DNA of 64,000 nt from Telmatactis stephensoni (lineage: Eukaryota; Cnidaria; Anthozoa; Actiniaria; Isophelliidae), in NCBI GenBank assembly GCA_029948255.1, contig JALIZF010001835.1:372001-436000 (forward strand), read 5' to 3'. Made by a program: the position numbers and the translations under genes. Below the pieces are notes generated by a model, which was given only the letters and a program-made list of their open reading frames with translations, did no database searches and was not told the origin of the DNA. Each line of letters starts with the position of its first letter. The first letter of the stretch is position 1. Of this stretch, positions 33,291 through 45,454 are shown one piece after another.

Positions 33291-36200
33291 ACTGAATATG
33301 GATTATAAATATTCACTGGTACAGAAAATAAATACTTTCAGAAAATATATTTAGATCATATTTAGATTGTTTATAGTTTTAGTTCCAGATGTATAGCTAC
33401 TATGTAGAAAAGCTGGAAATAAACCATTATTATGGTAAACTTTATTGGTAAAATCATTCAATGTATATATATATCAACATCACTGCGGGCACAGCAATGT
33501 GGACTAGGATATAAAATATATATATGTACACGTTGTATAAGTTGATATAAATCTAAGATAATGAAAAGTAGCGAAAAATGCACTCTTGAATAAGATAAAT
33601 ATACTAAAAGTTCTCATTGTTCACGTACTTAAAAGTCTCAGTATATAAAGCTAAAATCTGTTCTTTCAACTATTATATCGCTATGTTCATGCATTTACAT
33701 AATTACACGCACGAAAATCTCTTATTATTATCTAATTATTATTATTATTATCATTATTTTTATATGCTAGATAAATAAGAGTACGTCTCTCTATATTTTG
33801 TCTAAATATAATGGAAAAAAATATAAAAACAGCTTAAAGGTGCGAAAAAAAGAAAAAAAAAAAAAGAAAAAAGAAAAGATTACAACACAATTTCGAATAA
33901 ATTATAAGATTAAAAAAAGCATTCGATCGGTTAGGCTTCGAACCCCTCACTTTGATCACTACAGCGTTCCGATAAAGGTCGAAGTCTGTGGTCCAATGAA
34001 ATTTGTTCTATCGTCTACATGGGCGAATGCATCCGTCAAAGAAAATTTGTCTCAGAAAATGTGTTTCTGCGGAAGGGCCCTTAGCGTTTTATCATGTATT
34101 ATCTTTCATTAAAAAGAACAATAAAAAAGAGTGTCATTACCACGGGGATACTTCCCAAAAATTTTGGAGAGAGTGTATGGTGTGTTTGATGAAATGATTG
34201 TCTTACTTAAAAACATAAAAAATACGTTTGTTCACTGTGTTATGCTTTGATGATTTTTCCTGGATATTTTGTTTGTTGGTTTGTTTTTGAGGTTTTCTTC
34301 AGTATAACTAGATACCCTAACGTCTCGCTCCAAAAGAAATGTTAGAAGACTAGTCAAATCAAGGGTATTCAAACAAATCCAACATTTCGAAGCCAACAAT
34401 TTTGGAAGGTTCAAGCCATGTCGTTGGGCATGTCTTCATGAGCCTTAATTAAGCAAATATTTAAAATCGCGATGGTTGGTTTGACCTGAAATCGGTTCGC
34501 TGCAGCTAGGTGAGGGAGGTACTAAATGTCTCAGTAGGGTAGACAAATTATACTTTATAACATCAAGGCAAAACCGATAAGTTTACCTTTTCCTCGATTC
34601 ATAATTCAAATCCACACAACGGTTTTATCGTGTGATAATTGTGGTCACTTGTAATGTGTTCCACTAGAAAATGTGGCTTGATTTAGAAATTAACGCAAAA
34701 TATTGTCGCAAAGTCAGTCAGTATACCATGCTGTTACATAAGCGGTCACATTACGTAATTCATTTTGCACATCCAGACGAGTATATATATTTTCGCGGGA
34801 GACATAATTTTCGCGGTTTGTCAGGAAAACTGTTCAAAAGAAACTGAAAATTTACCAAAAATTAATCACCAAAATGCTGACTGTAGTAAAAATTAATTGA
34901 TAAACAGGTTGTATCAGAATCGACGATACATCAGATAATTTGATTATTGCACATCAGATCCAGTTTGACAATGTGTGCTTGCGAAAACATGTAAGCACTA
35001 CCGGTATATATCAAAGTCAGCATTTACCTAAAGTTCATGATGTCTTGACGGCATAAATTACATAAAGACTGTGGTCGCCGTCACATTAAAGGCGCTGTTA
35101 GACGCTGAAACTTTTATCTGAAGCTTGTGTCGATCGCCGTTGGAAGACAGTTTTCCAACAACGAATTGTATCGTGTAACATGGTATATTAGCTGAAACTT
35201 TTTCGAATCTCCGTGTGAGACAGTTTCACGAAAAGTAGAACTGCTTTCTACTTGTGCAACAGAATCTTGTGTTTCATCAACAAGTTTCAGGAAGAAATTG
35301 AGCCGTATAACATCCCTCTTGAGACTTGTCAAGAAACTTGATACAGTCGAGTGAGTCGGTTTCAGTGCATACTATCGTGTACGCTGCGCTCGTGATTCCA
35401 CTTGAGTTTTGAACATTTTATGACGTCAAGGTGTGTCAATAAGAGGACAGACAACTCAAAATCATCATCAATTTGTTAGATACAGCTACTGTAACGAGAA
35501 CGAGGCTTTGGCTAGTACAGGATGCATTCCACTGTATCTTGGGAAACGGCTATTCGAGTGCCTGGGGACTAGTAATTTTGAGACTGGAACCCACTGGTTT
35601 ATGCGTTTCCAAACAGTTTTCCAACGAGTTTCAGCTTTGAGGTTAACACGGTGCAATGCGTTGTGAAACTTGTCTCGCAACAGTTAATTTTTTGGTACTT
35701 ACTCCTTCTTACGAAGCGCTGCTACGATACGACAAATACTGATCGTGAGCTTGAAAGCAGAAAATTTGACAGCATTTTAAGAAAAAGTACGACTTATTTA
35801 ATTTCGACAGCCAGGACAGCTGCCATTATCAGTGTAAAGACTGGAGGCTGGAGATTGCGCTGCCAGCGTTGTCGATGTTGTTTATTGTAACATTTGCGTT
35901 GATTGCTTCATTTAACCCTGATGACGGGGCATGGGCCCGAAAGCTCGGTAAAAGATTTTTATGGATGAAGAAATAAGTTTCTTCCAACTCACTTTGAAAT
36001 AATTGTCGGACTTTGAGGTAATCTTGACGCACTTTGAAATAAAACCGACGCATTTTGTAATAAAACCTGCATGACGCACTTTGAAATGAAAAAGCTGACG
36101 CACTTTGTAATAAAATCCGTCGCACTTTGAAATAACAAATGCTGTTGTACTTTGAAGCAACCATGGTCGAACTTTGAAATAAATTCCTTGATAAGGGCAA

Positions 36201-39200
36201 TGTTAAAGATTAAATAAATGTTAATTAATGTTAAAATTGTATTGCATTGTGTTGTACTATACATGCATTTGTGTTGTAAGATAAATTTTTTTTGCATATT
36301 TATTTCTTCTTGAGATTAGTCAGAAGAAAATCTGTAATCTTAATTAAGACATTTCGAACTCTGTCGACCAATCACAAGAGAGCCTATCAGAAACATTTGT
36401 CAAAATCACAGTAGTTTGCAGACCCTATGCAGTACGTATAAGTAGCCAGACACCGTTATCCATACGCTTATCCCAGTTAAGGTATCGTGATACGTATTTT
36501 AATCTGTATAAAAACCATCAAAGAATGTGGTCATCCTTTCCCGTGGTGTCTAGCTTTCTGATTATTGACTTGATTCTCATCTCAGATAAAGGAAGCCCCA
36601 AGTAAAACAAAAGTTTCAACCCAAAAGCTTGATGACTTATCAGAGGCGTCACACGCATGTAGTTCAGTTGTTTTGCAAAAGAAGCCTTGTATGAAAACAC
36701 CAAGGTCTGTATATGTTGTAGAGCCTAAAGAGGAATGGTAGAGGAAAATAGTGGTGGGGGAGTGACCCGTCAATTGAAAGGTTACACAAGACCATAATTT
36801 CCAAGTTTTGTACTTGCGTAAATAGGCTCTCCTAGAAATCCCGCTGTTTTTAGTCAAGCTAATCATGAAGAAAATGAAAGCTAACACCTTTCGCTTGTCC
36901 TCTTACAGACATAGTCTACGTCTTTATGGCAAACTAGTGCTAGAAAAAGTGAAGAAAAAAGGAACAACCAGCATTGACGAGGTATTGTATCGACAGAAAA
37001 AGAGAGCAATGCCAACCCTCACAAAATACAAACTTCTATCTGTTCTATGTTCACACTTCACTGTGGAATGTAAAAAAATTGAAACATGTTAGCAAGGGTG
37101 ATGGTAGACGTGTTGGTGGTGAGTGTGGTGGTGGTAGTAGTAGTAGTTGTTGTGGTGGTGGTCGAAGTAAGAGTGGCTAATGGTAGTGGTAGTATATAGT
37201 TGCGCTGGTAGTGGAGTGGAGTGGTAAAAGTGGCTGCAGTGGTAGTGGTAGTGGTGGTGGTGGTTTGTGCATGGTAGTGGTAGTGCTGGTGTTGGTGATG
37301 GTCGTGGTGGGTGGTGGTGGTGGTGGCGGTGTTGATAGTGGCAGTGGCAGTGAAAGTGGTTGTTGCAGTGGATTGCCGAGGAAGTGTTAGTACTTGTGGT
37401 AGTGGAAATGGAAGAGGTATAAGTAGCAGTTGGATAATCTTAAACGAAATGGAAAATCTTTTACAGGTCAGCCACACCAAAAGAAAAGTTATATTATAGG
37501 ATTGTAACAATATCCAAACATGATGATGAGTCGTAAAGACTGTAAAAGATTTTGTCATTTTTAGATAACAAAAATGTTTGTTTAACTCGAAGCTCACCGA
37601 TGAAATTTATAAAGATCTAATATCAGAAGACCATTCCATTCTTTTTCAGGTAAACATCTTTCATTCTTTCTTGATAAACTAATTTTATAGTTAATAACTG
37701 AACTAATTAAATAATTTAGTAATAAACTTATTTGTTTATTTGGGTACGACAACAGCTTACACCAATTACTGTCGCTTCAGTGCTGTAATAGGTCAGACTA
37801 CACAGTATTGTAAGAGGTCAGACCACACACGCCGGGGTCTCCATGCCCTACTTTCGTGAATAACATTGTGTGGATTCTTTTACGTATACGTCCCTCCATT
37901 GCTAGGCTAATGTGTAATAGTTTTGGGGAGTCGGTGCCTACAGTTTAACGACGTCCATTGTCCGATGCGCGAGAACATGAAAGTCTAAACATTGGCAGAT
38001 GTCTGAATATCAAAGGCAGCATCTTCTCCCCGATCATTTAAAGACCCTGAGTGTTGGTGCGGCAGTAGGTCTAGCCCCAATGTACCGCTCGAAAGCAATG
38101 CTCAGCTAACCGTAACCTAACCGGGTGGCTGGACTAAGATCCGTCAGCCGGAAACCGGCGTACGATAGACACAGGCAAAATTCAAATCAAGGGCAGAGAA
38201 CTGAATGAAGAACACTAGTTAACACTGGATGATGCACTTGAAACTCATATTTTTGTTTTGTTTCATAAAGTCTACTTACAGAAATGTTAAAAGAAGAGTC
38301 TATGATGTTGTTAATGTTTTAACTGCTATTGGGATATTATTGAAAGGCGAAAGATTCATTACGTGGGTCAGCGATTGTCCAGAGAGAATTCCACAAGAAC
38401 AACAAGACTTAGAGGTAGTGCGTGACGTAAGATCACTTTGTGGGTGCATTTATGCGATTTTTTTACCGGTAAAACACATGGGGCATTAAGGACATTCGCG
38501 GGAAAAAAAGTTTATCATGTTTTTTCCTTCATACTTCGCATGGTGAGATAATGTCATCATAGAAATTGAAAGAGCAAAGAAAAAATGGGGGTCACCGTGC
38601 TCGTTGAGGAGTGAGGTGACATCAAAGTGCACCCACTTTCTCGTAGAAGATCGCTTGCGCGCCAATCTATACGAGTCGAGCATAGAAGTCATTTTTTGCA
38701 GAAAAACTAAATGGATTGCTCAATGTTTATTTACACGACCACTCAATAATCCATGGAATAATATTATGTGAAAATATTTGTAAATACTTAACAAATAGCT
38801 GTTGTTTTTAATTCGAATTGGCAGTCATGAGCGACGCTTTTGCCGCGACTTCGCTCAAAGTTGTCACGGAAATCCGTGTTTTTATTATGATTTTACCATA
38901 ATATTTTTCTCAAATTTAGAATATTAACAGCCTATGTAATTCTTTGTCAAAAATTGAAATAAAAAGTGGGGGTCACCGTATTCGTTTCCGAGATATTGAG
39001 CCGTAAGAGCCGCAAAGTTTGAAAATTTGGCCGCCATCTTGAATACCGAGAGGAGACTGGGTCCAGTAGAATCTTTTCCATCCTTTTTTCTGCAGTTTTT
39101 CAACCTGAACGATTTTTTTCCTCGGTAAAATTCCTTTTTTTAATTTTTTTTCTTTTTTCAAATAATTTCCATTTTAAAAAAATCGAAAAAGTCATTACCG

Positions 39201-40597
39201 AAAAAAATTCTTTTCGGCCGCCATTTTGGATTTAGTTGAGGTAGCGCGCGCTAGCGTGCGCAGTAAAAGTGCGCGTGAACAATGCCCGCGAACGTCCTTA
39301 AGTACTTAAAAGAACAGTTTAACTATAAACTAAACGCGATTTTGAGACGGCGTTATCAGTTTATACAAGGGCTAGTTTGGAGAAAATATATTCAAAGATA
39401 CTGGCAGAGTTGTTTAGCGATAATGTGTACGTATTAGTGATATTCCATTGTCCCAATTTAGAAAGAAAAGAAACAGTTGGAAGAATCCATTCAACAAAAG
39501 GAATCTCAACTAAAAGATATCCTACTGCAGGTAAATTATGAACGATCTTCATGGCTCAAGTCTCGATATACTGCTAAACTTAACTTGTTTCTTAACTAAT
39601 CACGTGTTCTAACGCTATAGCCTCCTCTGCTTGCGTCTCTATAATCTAAGAATTTGAATTTTTATATATATCTTGAGTTTCCTGTGTTGCTGGTAGAGAG
39701 GGACTAGGTGCTAGTTAGATAGTCCTCCTCTTCTCGAACAAGAGGCCATGGTTATCACGAAGCGCAACGCGTGACAAATCTAACACAGTGCAATCGTATT
39801 CCACAGACCATAGCATACCAATCGTTGTTGATAAGTAAGAAAGACGTGCAAAAAGAGCTGCAGAAAGACATCATTCACCTTCCCTTCATAGCCATCAAAA
39901 CCAACAAAACAACTAATGTTGACTGTGCTGTCTCCGCTGACAAGTAAGTATGCAGATAAGAAAAACCTGGAAACCTTTTCAAAGTGGCAGTTTTTTCCTA
40001 GTACTTTGACTGAAATACACTGATGCGTGCAAGCAAATTGTTTTGTTTGTTTGTTTGTATGCTTTTTCATGATCACTGCATGATTATCATCTTTTTCTTC
40101 GCAGTTCTTCTAATTCTTGGTAATTCTTCTTCTTGAAAATTCTTCTTGGTAATTCTTCTTCTTCTTCTTCTTCTTCTTCTTCTTCTTCTTCTTCTTCTTC
40201 TTCTTCTTCTTCTTCTTCTTCTTCTTCTTCTTCTTCTTCTTCTTCTTCTTCTTCTTCTTCTTCTTCTTCTTTAGTACGTACTGGTAAGCTACACGCTTTT
40301 TTAAGGTGGCTCGACTGTGTTTTGTTTGAGTTTGAGTTTTTTTAAATCAGCTTTTCTTTCTTTTGATTGTGATCCAGATTAGAACAAAAGTTTACATTTG
40401 ACCAGCCCTTTGAGATCTTAGACGACATAGAAGTCCTTAAAAAAATGGGCTTTGCTCTTGGACTGGAAAAAGGAGACTGTTCAATAGAGAATTTGAAGAT
40501 GTACAAAACGGTGATATCCAGTCAACTACAACTTCGACTTGACAAAGAGAGTGCAGCCGCTGACAAGAGTAGTATCAATAGCAATAATTGTACTTGA
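32816..40597 (+). CDS. TFDP: DP (TFDP) transcription factor paralogue B, exon 7 start uncertain
   Basis: Exons: 32816-32860, 36586-36704, 36909-36981, 37593-37649, 38271-38414, 39462-39530, exon 7 ending 39943, and 40378-40597 (TGA 40595-40597). The start is MEWSLGSVFSSGENQ, identical in all four copies apart from its last three residues. Exon 5 has NVKRRVYDVVNVL with the E2F/DP RRxYD motif; exon 8 is intact, from KLEQKFTFDQPFEI to a serine/asparagine-rich end. Problem: the acceptor homologous to copy A (39745) leads into a TGA because of 23 extra bases. An upstream AG gives an open exon from 39723 (total 315 codons before the stop) but adds residues with no DP counterpart. Either B uses that acceptor or it is a pseudogene. 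Introns 1 and 5 carry the ribozyme-bearing repeat and an 808-bp TTAA element. Confidence 0.75.
33300..35900. other. DP-B intron 1, no gene seen
   Basis: AT-rich. 34540-34680 and 34790-35050 have homologous blocks in DP-C intron 1 (42700-42820, 44440-44680), so they are old intron sequence. A B-box-like GGTTCGAAGCC on the minus strand near 33940 hints at a SINE. Other frames are short and unconserved. Confidence 0.5.
35918..36340 (+). mobile_element. PLE-type 3' end with hammerhead-like core and CACTTTGAAATAA repeats
   Basis: CTGATGA (35918-35924), a GGGC/GCCC hairpin, then GAAAGCTC (35939-35946). ACC before the first box can pair with GGT after the last, so stems I, II and III are all drawable, though the base of stem II is imperfect. 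Downstream comes a TAAAAGATTTT...GAAGAAATAAGTTT block shared with 44905-44960 and 45494-45535, then seven or so degenerate units of GACGCACTTTGAAATAAAA (35985-36185). No coding region is attached. Confidence 0.55.
38490..39297. mobile_element. 808-bp DNA transposon inserted at TTAA
   Basis: Flanked by TTAA on both sides (38486-38489, 39298-39301). Inverted ends GGACATTCGCGGG and CCCGCGAACGTCC (one mismatch). DP-A (24563) and DP-C (47405) have the empty site, GCATTAAGTACTTAAAAGAAC. TTAA duplication is typical of piggyBac and Kolobok elements. It has no transposase frame, so it is non-autonomous. Two GCCGCCAT motifs lie inside. Confidence 0.85.
40149..40272 (+). repeat. (TTC)n expansion in DP-B intron 7
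   Basis: About 40 uninterrupted TTC units ending some 105 bases before the exon 8 acceptor. The matching sites in the other copies are far shorter. Confidence 0.95.
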
Positions 40598-41109
40598 AAT
40601 AATATTGAGCCCAATGGGATAGAATATGGTCAAATCCACATTATGCTATACCCAGCTTGATATAAAGTGATCAGGAATAGATTCGTAATTATAATATTTA
40701 CAGATGCCCTGTTAAAAAAGCACACCAGTGTCTAATATCTAACGACTTTACTAGTTTATTTTATCATGTAAATACACTGTGTACAACCACAAACTACATG
40801 AAAGTCGGTTTCAATTTTTACATTTTTATGACCACTTTTACAAAATGTTCGAACAAACTTCGAACGTTTGTTTATTTTGACGACCTCCAAGAGAAATGGC
40901 TTTTTTTAAAAAGATATGGCGTTTGGATTAAAGATATGTTAAGGAATCCCGTTTCATACAACTGGCTCCCGATCCTTTGGTGGCCATTTCAGTAGTTCTT
41001 ACAGCGAGTTTCAGAAGAGAGCTTTTATCGTCCATTATGTTAATTATGTTGTCCAGTTTTTGAGGAGTTCTGAAAAATTATTTTAACGATCTTAGAATTT
41101 AAGCATATG

Positions 41110-41206
41110 CATTTTATTATTGTATATAGTTTATTTTATAGTTAGTGTGATGCCACTAGGCTTTACTGACTCAATAAATGATGATGATGATGATGATGAT
41201 GATGAG
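41110..41206 (+). mobile_element. LINE-like 3' end with (GAT)n tail
   Basis: GACTCAATAAATGATGATGATG with repeated GAT units looks like a retroelement tail. The sequence upstream (40760-41110) is not recognisable as coding. Confidence 0.45.
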
Positions 41207-43199
41207 CTAGCCTCACCCTCCCTCTTCCCCTTTTCGGTCTGCTCCTTTGGGCTTTTTCTTTAATTAATCATTCTCATATTGAAATTGCGAGGGGTCTGCA
41301 CTGAAATGAAACCAGACACATGAGACCGATCCTTGCAGATGTACAGGTAATTCCAGGAAACAGTAATGTCTCATTTTTAGTGACCTGCTGTACTTCTGGA
41401 ATCCCAAAATACGTCATAGCTCAGAAGCCCCAGAGTTGTTGTTGTTGTTGCTGATTTTTTATCAATTGCAGAACTACTCAGAATTACATACTTCATCATG
41501 CAAAATGCTTTGTAAAATTCGGCTCTTGGCCTCATGGCCAGGCTATTGACTCGTAGTCCATTCGGCCTAGAGGTCTAATTGTTAAGTATAAACTGATTTT
41601 CTTGTCTTGCTTTCCTAGTCTTCTTGTCTATAAACATAATTTCTGGGACCAATTACTTTTCCTCGGCTCCATTTCAACTACCCAACTGAACTGGCAGCTA
41701 CTACATATCATAAACACACAATAATGATACATTAATACATTTGTCACGTGACATAATTATACTTGATAAAAGTATATTTGAAAACCGCCAGCCTTCTAGA
41801 GTGTATAGCTATATATTAAATTACTTAAAGATGATTCGACAAAAATGCTTTGGAAAATTTGATAATTTATTTTAAATTATCTAACATCCATCACGATACC
41901 AATTAGACTGTAGTTATCGTTAGTCGCGGGGTACCCCTGCAGGCTGTCAATGCTTCAGTGATAACATATCGATATTCATCTGAAAAACACCATTGCGCTT
42001 GATTCGCGGGCACACAACCTCAAATTTTATGTCTTTGGAAGCTAATGCAAAATTTGGATGGAATGGTCACTTGGATCAGTCTTCTCGTCCGGAGATAGTC
42101 AGGTATGAGTTAAATCGTTTGCAGAGAGGTTTTAGTTTGTTATCAATGTCTTTCAGTGAAAAGAACAGTGACTACCCGGGAGATACTTCCCAAAAATTCT
42201 GGTGGGAGTGTATGGAGTGCTTGATGAAATGCTTGTCTTACTTCAGACCAGAAAATATGATCAATGATCTGAAGCTTTCTGTTCGCCGTGTGCATGTTCA
42301 TAATTTCTTAACAGAAATTCAGAAAATATGTTTGTTCCGCCCTGGACTACGCTTCGATGATTTAGTTTCTGGGTCATTTTCTTTGTAAATTTGTTTGTTT
42401 GTTTTTGTGGTTGTCGTTGCGATTTTTTCTTGATTTTCTTCAGTATAGCTAGATACCCTAACCTCCAGCTCCACAAGAGATGCTGGGCGTTTGCTGGCTC
42501 AGTCGAATTAAGGTTACTTAAACGCATCCAACATTTTGAAGCCAACAATTTTGAAAGGTTCTAGCCAATACTGTTAGGAGCGCTTGAAGGAGTCTACACC
42601 TATATGAGTAATTAAAATCTCAATGGTTGGTTGTTCGTGGTTTCAACAGGATTCGGTTCGCTGCAGGTGAGGAAGGTTCTAAATGGATGTCTCAGTAGGA
42701 TAAACGAAATATACTTTATAACATCAAAGCACAACCGATAAGTTTATCTTTTGCTAGATTCATCATTGAAATCCACACAACGCTTTTAATTGGTGATAAT
42801 TGTGGCCACTTGTAATGTGTTCGACTTAAAATATGAGGATCGATTTAGAGATTAACATAATGTTTTGTCGTAGGATGCCTCGTTGTTACATATTTTCGTA
42901 GTCACTTAAACTTAAGCACGTCTTCCTTGCACAAATCAGTCAAAGAGACAGTGCACTAAGTTTTTAGTATCTTCAGCCAAAAACAGGTTGGCTGGTTAAT
43001 TGAAGACGGATTCTACTGAATGGACAATATGAAGATATTACGAATGCGACATGTCATCTAAAAATCCCTGATCGTGATCGTGATCTCGGCACAACGTGAT
43101 CAATATCCCAGTAGGGATCGAATGCTTGTTTGCTCTAATCTACAAGTGTACTGAGTACCAGTACAGATGAATGTTCATTCTATTAAAGCCGCTGTAAAT

Positions 43200-43592
43200 A
43201 CATAATTTTAAATTAGCTATTTATTAAAGATTTAGTACGTAATCAGATCTAAAATGTTTTAAAAAAGTTTTGATTCAAATTTTCGACCCCGACTGTGGGT
43301 TTTCGTCAGGATAATGTAAATGTAAGTCAGCGTTCGTTCCTTGTGTCTTAACTTAACTTAACAAGGGAATGTATGCTCTGGGGAATTCCTTCCTTTCGTT
43401 TGTTGTATTTCTGTCCATTGTGGAATGAAGTGATTCTAGAAAGATCCGTCTATGGTAATTTGACTCGTTCTTCTCTAAAATGACACCGTAGTTGGGATGA
43501 ATGTTATGGTCAGTTTGGTTAACATGCTGGTAAATGGCCGAAGATGTGTTTGATGATCTTGCAGGATTATTTGTTTCTACCAATGGTACCAT
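43200..43592 (-). pseudogene. Penelope-like element, 3' part (end of GIY-YIG region to tail)
   Basis: The minus strand reads SAIYQHVNQTDHNIHP, VILEKNESNYHRRIFLESLH and a closing NERKEFPRAYIPL, which is the C-terminal block of Penelope-like proteins. Its TAA is followed by a hammerhead-like core at 43309-43281. The 3' limit near 43200 is approximate. It lies in DP-C intron 1. Confidence 0.75.
43281..43309 (-). ncRNA. hammerhead-like core at a PLE 3' end
   Basis: On the minus strand CTGACGA is followed by an ACCC/GGGT hairpin and GAAA. The position after the PLE stop codon matches the 972-1004 motif. Stem I is not evident. Confidence 0.4.
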
Positions 43593-43596
43593 TTAA

Positions 43597-44040
43597 GTGC
43601 AGGTTCACAGGAAAGAAACTCACACTAGCAAATATTTGTCGTTTGATTGACACCATCCTGCGCAGTACAAGAGGTCTGTAGTCAACGCGCTCATTAGGCG
43701 CGCGTCGCTTATTCTCTCCGACCAGGAATGACAGGATCAGGAGAAATTGTGGGTATGGGAGAGCCTAAGCGTTAATGGCTACACCGATAATTTCATCCCC
43801 AGTTCAAGCCAGAAAACGACGATTTCCGATCAGCCTGAGTCAGAGCCTGCTGGTTTGGCCGTTTTGCCTTATGTCCAAGGTGTATCTGAAAGGATAAAAC
43901 GCGTGCTTAGCAAGTACAATGTGAGGACCGCGTTTAAGCCACATCGCATCCTTTCGTCAAAAAACCGGCCCACCGAAAACAGAGTCGCCGGGATTGTTTA
44001 CAAGGTCAGCTGTAACGATTGTGACTTTAATGATATTTAA
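43597..44040 (+). pseudogene. Penelope-like element, 5' part in inverted orientation
   Basis: Reads VHRKETHTSKYLSFD, HHPAQYKRSVVNALIRRAS, LPYVQGVSERIKRVLSKYNV and GIVYKVSCNDCDF. This is the reverse-transcriptase end and the first part of GIY-YIG, with two in-frame TGA codons. It stops just where the minus-strand fragment (43200-43592) takes up the protein, so the two are one insertion with its 5' half inverted. Confidence 0.75.
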
Positions 44041-44684
44041 AAAACTCATCAATAATTCATAAGGCAAACACAATGAAAATCGCCACCGTGACGAGTGTCT
44101 TTATATCTGATAAAGATTCGGCCTAATTTACATCAACTTTAACCTCGACTTTCTCCAAGATGAATGAAGATATTTTTGATTTTCTTTTAGAGAACAACTC
44201 TAATATGTGTTGGAGTTTTTTAAGCCGTATAAAGAACTCGAGATCGTGTTTTATCGGATATACGGCTCGGAGATTGATTCTCAGCCAATCAGATTTCCCG
44301 TCCTCTATTCTGATATTCTCCGCCAATCAGATTTCCCGTCCGCTAGAGACGCCTCAAAAACACAGCCTTGGGCAGGCGGTTTCTCTTCCCCTTCCCCTCC
44401 CCATCCCCAATCCCCTAAACCGCCAGCTCAGCAGGCTTAAATTTTCGCGGTTTAGCAGGAAAACTGTGTAAAAAGAAATGAAATTTCTTGATACATTCAT
44501 GTACTAAATTCTGTTTGCGATATGGATGAATTAACAAGGTTGTCTCAGAATCGACAATATTTAAATCATTGTACATCAGATCCGCATTAACAGTTTGACA
44601 GTGTGCGTTTGCGACCGGAAAACATTTAAATTCTACGACATAAGAGTCAGCATTTATCTAAAGTTCATGATGTCTCGAATAAAT

Positions 44685-44775
44685 TACAAGGATGGCATGG
44701 CAGCCCATTCACCGCTGTGGTCAGGGTTCAAATCCCAGCTCGGACACTGTCACATATGTGAACTGCATGGGTTTG
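44685..44775 (+). mobile_element. tRNA-derived SINE-like sequence
   Basis: GGTTCAAATCC (44724-44734) is a good Pol III B box, with GATGGCATGGCAGCCC upstream in the A-box position. Single copy in the window. Confidence 0.45.
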
Positions 44776-44872
44776 TTTGATGTGTTGTGAACTGAGCGCT
44801 CGACGATGCTCTTGTTTGCGCTACGAGCGTGCAGGGATTTTGTAAACGTTTAAGTTGGTTGTTTCGCTTACC

Positions 44873-45060
44873 CTGATGATGAACCATGCATGGCCGCGAA
44901 AGCTCGCTGATTGACTAAAAGATTTTAATGGTTGAAGAAATAAGTTTGTTACAACTCACTTTGACTTAGTTGTTGGACTTTGAAATAGTTGTCGTACTAT
45001 GAAGCAAAATTTGTCGCACTTTGAAATAAAAAGCTGGGGTTGGGTTCTTAAGGACAATTG
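44873..45060 (+). mobile_element. PLE-type 3' end with hammerhead-like core (second copy)
   Basis: CTGATGA (44873-44879), a CCATGCATGG hairpin, GAAAGCTC (44898-44905), then the shared TAAAAGATTTTAATGG block and three or four CACTTTGAAATA units. The base of stem II is mismatched, so it is likely decayed. Confidence 0.5.
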
Positions 45061-45454
45061 AACAGTTAGAGTTCTATTTAGATCTATCAATTGACGTCAC
45101 AGTGGCCATCTTGTTTGAAATTCAACAAAAGATTTCTCTTTAGTGTCTCTTGTTCGTTCAACCAACATGGCTGCTACTCTTTTATATTTTGACTCTCAAA
45201 GGAATGATTGAAACCCAGCAATAGTTGCATTGGCGTTCCAACGTACCTGCTATCCTGAACCGTCCATCTTAAAAGATCTTGTCAATGGATCGGAGTACAC
45301 CGGCAAAGAATACCAGACATTTTACTAAATTTATTAGCCTTTATCACCACTGAGCTATTGGAAACTCATACGGTGAACTCACCTAACACACTGAAGATAT
45401 TTGTGGCGAGGGCTTGACAGTACTGTCAAGTTATGAGCGTACGTGCAACTCTGG

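Noticed and set aside
37058..37597. Threonine-rich 179-codon frame on the minus strand
   Set aside because: It is antisense to a GGT/GTA intronic repeat and to DP-B exon 4; it is not conserved as a frame in A or C.
41993..42388. 131-codon frame covering DP-C exon 1 (MRLIRGHTTSNF...)
   Set aside because: A different frame (MEWSLGS) has an ATG in all four copies, mostly synonymous changes between them, and joins exon 2 in phase.
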